Origin: Lycorma delicatula
Lineage: Eukaryota > Arthropoda > Insecta > Hemiptera > Fulgoridae
Assembly: GCF_047948215.1 (NCBI RefSeq)
Contig: NC_134457.1
Location: 16,900,626 to 16,964,625 of the forward strand
DNA: 64,000 bases
Direction: 5' to 3'
Below, one piece after another: positions 58,007-64,000 of the stretch. Within the stretch, counting starts at the first letter, position 1. Each line of letters begins with the position of its first letter. The translations under genes and the position numbers were made by a program. The notes under the pieces were generated by a model that searched no databases, was not told where the DNA came from, and saw only the letters and a program-made list of their open reading frames with translations.

Positions 58007-58107
58007 TCTTTTCTCTTTATCCTCCGGAACCACAGTAAGGTATTACTTCAGATTATGAATGAGGGTGATATATATATATATATAAGTATGAACGCAAATG
58101 AAGTGTT
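58007..58107 (-). mobile_element. SINE-A tail fragment, tail-to-tail with the previous copy
   Basis: Minus-oriented 3' part: complement of CTTTATCCTCCGGAACCACA, GTAAGGTATTACTTCAG and TATGAATGAGGGTGATATAT, with a short (TA)n expansion at 58068-58084. It ends near AAATGAAGTGTTGTCTT. Confidence 0.75.
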
Positions 58108-58338
58108 GTCTTTTGACAAATGAAGTCAATTGAAATGAAGACAATGAAGTGAGGTCGAAGGAATGGTCGGCCTGATTGTTTGTTCAAACTATACATTTAC
58201 CGGTACAGTAGTATTACACTGATGTCGTTAATGACTAACTATTGATACGAAAACACATGAAAATCATTAAAATATTTATTGGAAAAATTATCATTTTACG
58301 AGGACTCGTTTCTGTGGAGGAAATAAAAAAAGTGAAGT

Positions 58339-58999
58339 GGGCGCCAAATGACTTCCTTGTAAGCTAATTAAATTATATATACACATTGTTTTTTTTTTAA
58401 ATCGACAGTATATAAATTTTTTACACTAATTTTTTTTATTGTTATTATTGAATAATTATTTATCGCAAAAATGTTTTTACAATCAGAGGTTAACAATTAT
58501 TAAAAAATCAATATATTTAAATTAAAAAAAAAGTTAAAAAAAAATGAGATGAATCGATCCGATATGAATTCCCCTTGTAAAATCCAAATATTTCATTAAT
58601 TAAAATTTTATTTGGCTGTAACTGTGGAACCAATGAAAAATAAGTACCTCTTATGATATTATCGTTGAAAAGCTCTCAACAAGGGCTTATTACTGCAGTA
58701 AGAAAAAGTCTAAAATCCAAAAAATTTGAATTTTGGCCTTTTTTGGATACTTTTGGTTAAGTCGATTGCAATCAAAAGTGAAGGTACACAACTAGATGTT
58801 ACAACAGTTCTAAATTCAAAATTTCAACATCCTACGGCTAATTGTTTCTGAGTTATGCGAAATACATACGAACGCACAAAGGTCACGCCGAAACTAGACA
58901 AAATGGACTCAGAAGATTGTCAAAATGAATTTTCCGTTGAAATCTGAAAACCGAACTTTTTCGCGATTACTATACATCCTTTACTTCGTACAAGGAAGT
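58339..58999 (+). repeat. rep-C copy 4 (full length)
   Basis: GTGGGCGCCAAATGACTTCC and TTGTAAGCTAATTAAATTAT at the left, GGTCACGCCGAAACTAGACA and TTTTCGCGATTACTATAC near the right, and a terminal hairpin at about 58975-58999 (CATCCTT, TACTTCGTAC, AAGGAAGT) with one arm slightly decayed. Confidence 0.85.
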
Positions 59000-59843
59000 A
59001 TAACAAGGGAAGAACATACATATTGAAGAAAGAAGCTGAATCGATACAATATATCTATCGATTCGGATGATTTCGATTGTCGATTCAGTATGAGATCAGG
59101 TGGCTGTTGCAGGAAATTCTAATACAGCTAGTGTAAATTTGCCTTTAAAATTTATGTAAGTTCATCCTCTGATTTAGTTATAAACATCTGGTACCGTTTA
59201 TAATTATTGAAGTAAATAATTTGTCCCATAAATAAACTTACAAGCTACAAAACAAAGGTAGCTAATGAGACCCGTTACTTAAAATATCAGTTTTTTTTTT
59301 TTTGTAATTTTATCTAGTATTAATGTGGACGACATTGGAATTTTTTTTTTTTTTAAAAAATGGGATCCCATGATGGAACTCAAAAATTTTTTAAATAGAT
59401 TTTCTTATTTTTTTTAATAATGTCTGATACTTTTTTCAAGTTATGGCAGTTGTTAAAAATGAGGTAGTTGTCGAGCGAGGTTTAAACGGTACAAAAATCT
59501 TTTTTGTTTTTACAAAAAAATTTTGATTTTTTTCTTATAATTTAACATTAAATACAGTATAATTTAATGATAAAAATGTTATTTTGTCAAGGGAGTCAAC
59601 TGAAAATCTTATAAATTTTTACTAAACATTATTAATTTTTCTGTTAATTATACTTTTATTACTGCTTAACTTTTAATGTAAAAACGTCATTTGATGAAGA
59701 TAAAATCGGACCCAAATTTTTTTACTAACATTTTGATTTTTTCTTTTGTAATTTAACTTTAAATGTATAGTAATTTATAATTAAAAATCCTACAGCGTCA
59801 TGGCAAATCGGGGAAAGTTACACAACAATTTTCTGTTTTTTTT

Positions 59844-60018
59844 ACTTCCTTGTACGAAGTAAAGGAAGTGTTGTGTGACCGCAAAAAATTTTGTTTTTCA
59901 GATTTCAACGGAAATGTCCATTTTGGTTATCACTGAATCCATTTCGACTGATGGTGTGATGTCTGTACGTATGTCTCGCATACGCCGTAGGATGTTGAAA
60001 TTTTGGCACAGTTTGTAA
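59844..60018 (-). repeat. rep-C fragment (hairpin end)
   Basis: Minus-oriented. Begins with the hairpin ACTTCCTTGTACGAAGTAAA, GGAAGTG, then TTTTTCAGATTTCAACGGAA, ATGTCCATTTTGG, GTGATGTCTGTACGTATGTC and TAGGATGTTGAAATTTTGG, then stops matching. It shows that the hairpin is a true terminus: no similarity extends beyond it in this or the other copies. Confidence 0.8.
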
Positions 60019-60411
60019 TAATTAAAATTAATTATCCAAATTATAATATAGAATAAAACTGCGTATAATTTTTTTTGTTCGATAAAGAATTAAAACACAG
60101 GTAAAAACTTACTTAATTTAAATACTAATAAAATTAAAAAAAAAAATTGTGGTAATCTAAAAGAAGTGTTGAACACCGAAAATCGGAAATTATAACGATG
60201 CATTGACAGTGAGTGAGTCAGCGAACGAGCCGGTTAAAGAAAGCGCATCAAAAATACTAAGGAAAGAAAGCAAATGAAGATAAAGAAGCCAAGCGGACAA
60301 GATTGGATATTCATAACCAATACAAAAACTGATAAAATTTAATAAAAATCTTATTTAATTATCATTAAAAAGTAGAAAATAAAATAAAATATTTTTTTCA
60401 AAAACATGCTT

Positions 60412-60680
60412 TTTTAAAAAAAATAAATTTGTTCTAAACAATAAAAAATAATTTTTCATTCAAAATAATTACTACTTTTAAAAAATTTTCTATTTATGTA
60501 AAAAGAAAAGGGTGGGGGTGAGAGTTCTCTAGTTATATAAAGTTATTATATATGAGAACGCACCCCCCTCCCCACTTTTACTTTTAGTCATGCATACACA
60601 GATCATTTTTTTAAAAGTAACTTTCTTGAAAAAAAAAATTATTTTTTAGTACGAATTGGTTTGTTTTTTTTTTGTTAATT
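60412..60680. repeat. Fold-back repeat with C/G-rich inner stem
   Basis: Imperfect inverted repeat. Inner stem: AAAGGGTGGGGGTGAGAGTT (60506) against AACGCACCCCCCTCCCCACT (60558). Outer arms: AATTACTACTTTTAAAAAAT on the left against TTTTTTTAAAAGTAACTTTC on the right, extending to ATAAATTTGTTC and its counterpart GAATTGGTTTGTT. Arms are diverged and AT-rich outside the inner stem, so the outer limits are approximate. Confidence 0.65.
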
Positions 60681-61502
60681 TTTTTAATAACTGCGTGTTT
60701 TTTCATTTTCTTTTTAAGTATAACTTTTTTGTGTATATAGCACCAGATATTATTTCTACAAACGAGAAAAACTAACGACGCAATTGGAGGGCCTATTTAT
60801 TTTTAATACTTTTAACAAACTTGTTAGCTAAATTAAATTATAAATCTGAGAAAGATACCGTACCAAGGTTATACAGCTCATGTGAATTGTAAAATTACGT
60901 AACTAAAGTACGGAGTATATTATAAAAACGTTTTTTTTTTTTAATTAAATGTCACAATGATTTATAATTAATTTAATTAAAGCCGAACTAAACAAATGAA
61001 GATAAACGAGAATATATAAAAAAAAAAGATATATTTGCAGAATGGTAAAAAATTATATACAATATTGTTTTCCAATTCATATATTTATTTCAAATAAAGC
61101 AAACATTTTAAATTCGAAAGTTTATTTATCAAGGAGTAGAATTTACACTAGTAAACAAGCACATCTCTTTTATATTATTAGAATTTGTTACGTTTAATTT
61201 TTTACAATTTGTTACGTTTTATCGCTGTTGCTGCGTACTATGGATCTTTCTAAAAAGTGTATTAAGGTTCCATAAAGTACTTAATCTTAACGTACAACAT
61301 CTACATAAAATATGGCGATCCTTAAACACAGAAACATTAAATTTAGCAAATGTTGCTACCTCGAAACGATATATTTTTTCTGGTACGAGACAATCGTACC
61401 GCAATTTTCTGAAGAAGGGACAACTCAAAAACATTAAACAGAAAAATAGGATGTGACATTATTTTAAACCAATTTACAAATATTATTTTATAAAAAAAAA
61501 AT
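60681..61502. other. AT-rich DNA without recognisable features
   Basis: No gene was recognised. An antisense open stretch of 71 codons at 61219-61434 has no family motif. Confidence 0.5.
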
Positions 61503-62138
61503 CAAATGCTGGTATCACATGACTTCCTTGTACGCCTATTAAATTACATATACACATTTTTTAAAAATCAGTACATAATTTTTTACAATTATTTTTTGTA
61601 ATTATAATTAATTACAATTATATGTAATGTTTTTTTTTACAATCGGAGGTTAATAATTATTAATAAATCAATATATTTAAATTAGAAAAAAGTTAAATGA
61701 AGTCTGATTTGAACTGATGTACTTTCCCCTTGTAAGATCCAAATATTTCATTAATTAAAATTCTATTTGGCTATAACTCTGGAACCAATGAAAATAAGTA
61801 CCACTTATGATATATCGTTGAAAAGCTCTCAATGAGGGCTATTACTGCAATCTACAAGAAGTTCAAAATCCAATTTTATTTTTATTTTGGACTTTTTTGG
61901 AAACATTTAGTTCAGTCGATTACACTCACAGGGGAGATGCACAATTAGATGTTACAACAGTCCTAAATCAAAATTCAACATCCTACAGCTAATCGTTTTT
62001 GAAATATGCAAGATACGTACGTAAAGTATAGACGCCGAAACTAGTCAAAATAGATTCAGGGTTGGTCAAAATGAATATTTCCGTTGAAATCCGAAATCTT
62101 TCACGATTACAATACTTCCGTACAGTACTTCCGTAAGT
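61503..62138 (+). repeat. rep-C copy 5 (full length)
   Basis: Starts at TGGTATCACATGACTTCCTT and GTACGCCTATTAAATTACAT; keeps GATATATCGTTGAAAAGCTC, GACGCCGAAACTAGTC and TTTCACGATTACAATACTTC. The terminal hairpin is rearranged (ACTTCCGTACAGTACTTCCG), having lost the usual TTTACTTCGTACAAGG wording. Confidence 0.8.
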
Positions 62139-62628
62139 AAAAAACTTCAGGCTACGACAATTTTAAACAGAGTGACGGCCATTTAATATTTTTCAAAGAT
62201 AGTAATGAAAAGAATAGCCTACGGTACACCCAGTAGGAATATTATTTCGGAAAATAGATCGTTTTGTGATAGAAGATTTGCTAATTTTTTTTTTCAGTGT
62301 GCCACTATCGAACAGTTATTTTTTAAACAGACCATGAAAAAAGCTGGCAAGTATTGCATGATCTTTCCGGCTATTAATAATAAAAATTAGAAGAGAGAGC
62401 TAAAAAATAAAAAGTAGAATATACATTTTTTAGATGAGGGAAATAAATTTTAAAATAAGTATTTCTAAAAATATTGATATGCAAGTTAACAAATTACTTT
62501 AAGCAAACATTTTTCCAAATCAAATAAAATCTTCAATAAAGACTAAAACAAGAAAAAAACATTTTCAGAAAACCTTTTCTGCATTTCATATCCGGGATCT
62601 AAAATCTAAAAGTATTTCTTGAATGTTC
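62139..62628. other. AT-rich DNA without recognisable features
   Basis: A 61-codon open stretch at 62205-62390 has no family motif and is probably chance. Confidence 0.45.
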
Positions 62629-62978
62629 TTTTTTGTCTTCAGTCATTTGACTGGTGATGCAGCTCTATCTAGTGCCAATCGTTTCATTTCGGTATACCCT
62701 ACATCCCTAACAATTTGTTTTACATATTCCAAACGTTGCCTGCCTACACAATTTTTTCCTTCTACCTGTCCCTCCAATATTAAAGCAACAATTCCAGGAT
62801 GCCTTAATATGTGGCCTATAAGTCTATCTCTTCTTTTAACTATATTTTTTCAAATGTTTCTTTCTTCATCGATGCAACCTCTTCACTTGTCACTTTATCC
62901 ACCCATCTGATTTCTAACATTCTCCTATAGTACCACATTTCAAAAGCTTCTAATCTTTTCTTCTCAGATACTCCAATC
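62629..62978 (-). pseudogene. RTE-like LINE, 3' end fragment (copy 3)
   Basis: Minus-oriented, 5'-truncated tail of the same LINE family as copies 1 and 2. It encodes IGVSEKKRLEAFEMWYYRRM and LEIRWVDKVTSEEV, then lacks a few bases where copies 1 and 2 read LQQIDEER (reading VASMKKETFEKI instead, with a stop), and continues out of frame to the complement of CAGTCAAATGACTGAAGACA and a six-base A run at 62629-62634. The more diverged sequence and short tail suggest an older insertion than copies 1 and 2. No target duplication was found. Confidence 0.88.
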
Positions 62979-63021
62979 ATCATAGAAAAACGCTTACAAC
63001 ACATTTGTAGGACTTTCCCGA

Positions 63022-63035
63022 CACACACACAACAC

Positions 63036-63079
<44 letters not shown>

Positions 63080-63114
63080 CACACACACGCACGCACACAC
63101 ACACACACACACAC
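63022..63114. repeat. (CA)n microsatellite
   Basis: CA repeats with a few CG and CAACA interruptions. The antisense open frame through it is an artefact of the repeat. Confidence 0.95.
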
Positions 63115-63184
63115 ATTTAAAATATAAATTTATTTAAATATAATATTTTTTCGTTTATTTAATTGATTGATTCTAACTAAATCG

Positions 63185-63880
63185 CACGCGCATTCCGTAT
63201 TTAATTCTCACAGATGTGGCGGTACTAGCGGCGAAGGTCGGCACTAACTAAACTAATGTAATTTCACAACTTAAATAGAAAAGATTTAGCTTGTAAGTCG
63301 GCAAACCGGTGTAGCCAAGAGGTTTAACGCATCAGGTACAAAGTCGACCGAACGATCGAGTTCGAGACCCGACCAAACAGAGTTACTTTTTTAACTTGTA
63401 TTATGAATTTATTTAACTCTACCGCTCACCTGTGACGTAACAACACAGCAGTAGTTTAGAGCATTTTTTTGGGGTGGGTGTGCGATTTCGGAAATTTTTT
63501 TTGCAAATATTGCTTTTTTTTAATCGTTAAAAAATGTCTATAAAAAATATGACCTTAATTAAGCGAAATCTCGAGATAGTAAGCGTGACCTTGATCTACA
63601 GCCTCACCTCCATGACTTTTTAAATTGAAAATTTAATAGTATCAATGTCTCATGTATAGTAGTAATCTGATCAAGTTTGGTGATTTAGAGGTAAACACCT
63701 CTAAATAACATGTGTGATTTAGGTGTGTGTCTAAAGACACACACCTAAATAGGAACATCTGGAAAATGTCCATCCGATTTTATGTGTTCCTTACGTGTCA
63801 AAAGATTCGGTGAAAACCGCGTATACTCAAATTATCGTTTATAATATTTTCCCTTCTGGAGCTACGGCTCTTGGTATTAT
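63185..63880 (+). repeat. rep-D copy: tRNA-headed composite repeat
   Basis: Starts with GCACGCGCATTCCGTATTTA, GATGTGGCGGTACTAGCGGC and GGTCGGCACTAACTAAACTA (shared with the minus copy at 39779-39935). Then comes a tRNA-like head with A box TGTAGCCAAGAGGTTTAACG and B box GAGTTCGAGACCCGACC (63290-63380), followed by a 3' part shared with 22120-22560 (ACCGCTCACCTGTGACGTAA to CTGGAGCTACGGCTCTTGG). Order and pol III boxes suggest a SINE or a SINE-bearing retroelement, but no poly-A end was identified. Confidence 0.65.
63683..63750. repeat. Two adjacent perfect hairpins in rep-D
   Basis: ATTTAGAGGT / ACCTCTAAAT with loop AAAC (63683-63706), then ATTTAGGTGTGTGTC / GACACACACCTAAAT with loop TAAA (63717-63750). 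The related copy near 22390 has only a simple TTTAGAGGTCACACACGTAC here, so both hairpins arose within this copy. Confidence 0.9.
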
Positions 63881-64000
63881 GCTATCTAGACGGGAAAACA
63901 AAAGAAGAATTCAGTACAATTGAGTCTGATATTTAAAGAAAAAAATTATATTTATTAGTGGAACGCACTAATTAAAATTATAAATAAAATGTTTATGATC

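Noticed and set aside
57829..58038. 69-codon open frame on the plus strand
   Set aside because: Spans the GC-rich insert, its poly-G run and the flanking SINE, so it cannot be one gene.
62623..62910. 95-codon plus-strand open frame
   Set aside because: Antisense of the LINE copy 3 fragment; the coding motifs are on the minus strand.

Overview
This window looks like AT-rich nuclear DNA from an animal, most likely an insect with a large, repeat-laden genome. Reasons: an intron-split alpha-carbonic anhydrase of animal type with GT/AG splice sites, RTE-like and Jockey-like LINEs, mariner/Tc1-type and hAT transposons of kinds common in insects, tRNA-derived SINEs and long microsatellites. The order and species cannot be fixed from the sequence; a hemipteran or other hemimetabolous insect is only a guess. 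There is no operon, CRISPR array, rRNA or convincing tRNA gene.

Host gene. Two exons on the minus strand (7605-7808, then 2937-3055) encode the middle of an alpha-carbonic anhydrase. The split codon joins in phase across a 4.5 kb intron, and the exon at 2937-3055 carries all three zinc-ligand histidines. The first coding exon was not found to the right, and the later exons should lie beyond the left edge. The right-hand ~56 kb therefore reads as first intron, 5' flank or intergenic DNA.

Layout. 1-8 kb: a mariner relic, the carbonic anhydrase exons and a coding-like relic in their intron. 8-16 kb: a perfect 82-bp-arm palindrome, a decayed LINE, a SINE and a Tc1-type transposase relic. 17-24 kb: a GC-headed, AT-tailed repeat (rep-E), two SINE families, and the first of several copies of an unclassified repeat with a terminal hairpin (rep-C). 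24-30 kb: a young RTE-like LINE inserted with target-site duplication into rep-C, a hAT-type non-autonomous element and a Jockey LINE tail. 30-40 kb: a (CA)n tract, SINEs, a second rep-E copy, fold-back elements and a diverged tandem repeat. 41-43 kb: a second young LINE copy. 44-62 kb: a dense mosaic of fold-back elements, a Tc1/mariner transposon with terminal repeats, a hAT transposase pseudogene, a complete-length but broken mariner, an internally deleted mariner, a hAT-type element with a clean 8-bp target duplication, SINE pairs and more rep-C copies. 62-64 kb: a third LINE fragment, (CA)n and a tRNA-headed composite repeat (rep-D).

No new gene system is visible. The most unusual content is structural: many long inverted repeats (one perfect), several unclassified repeat families, and nested insertions whose order can be read from target duplications. 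Family labels used here (SINE-A, SINE-B, rep-C, rep-D, rep-E, rep-G, rep-H) are local names.
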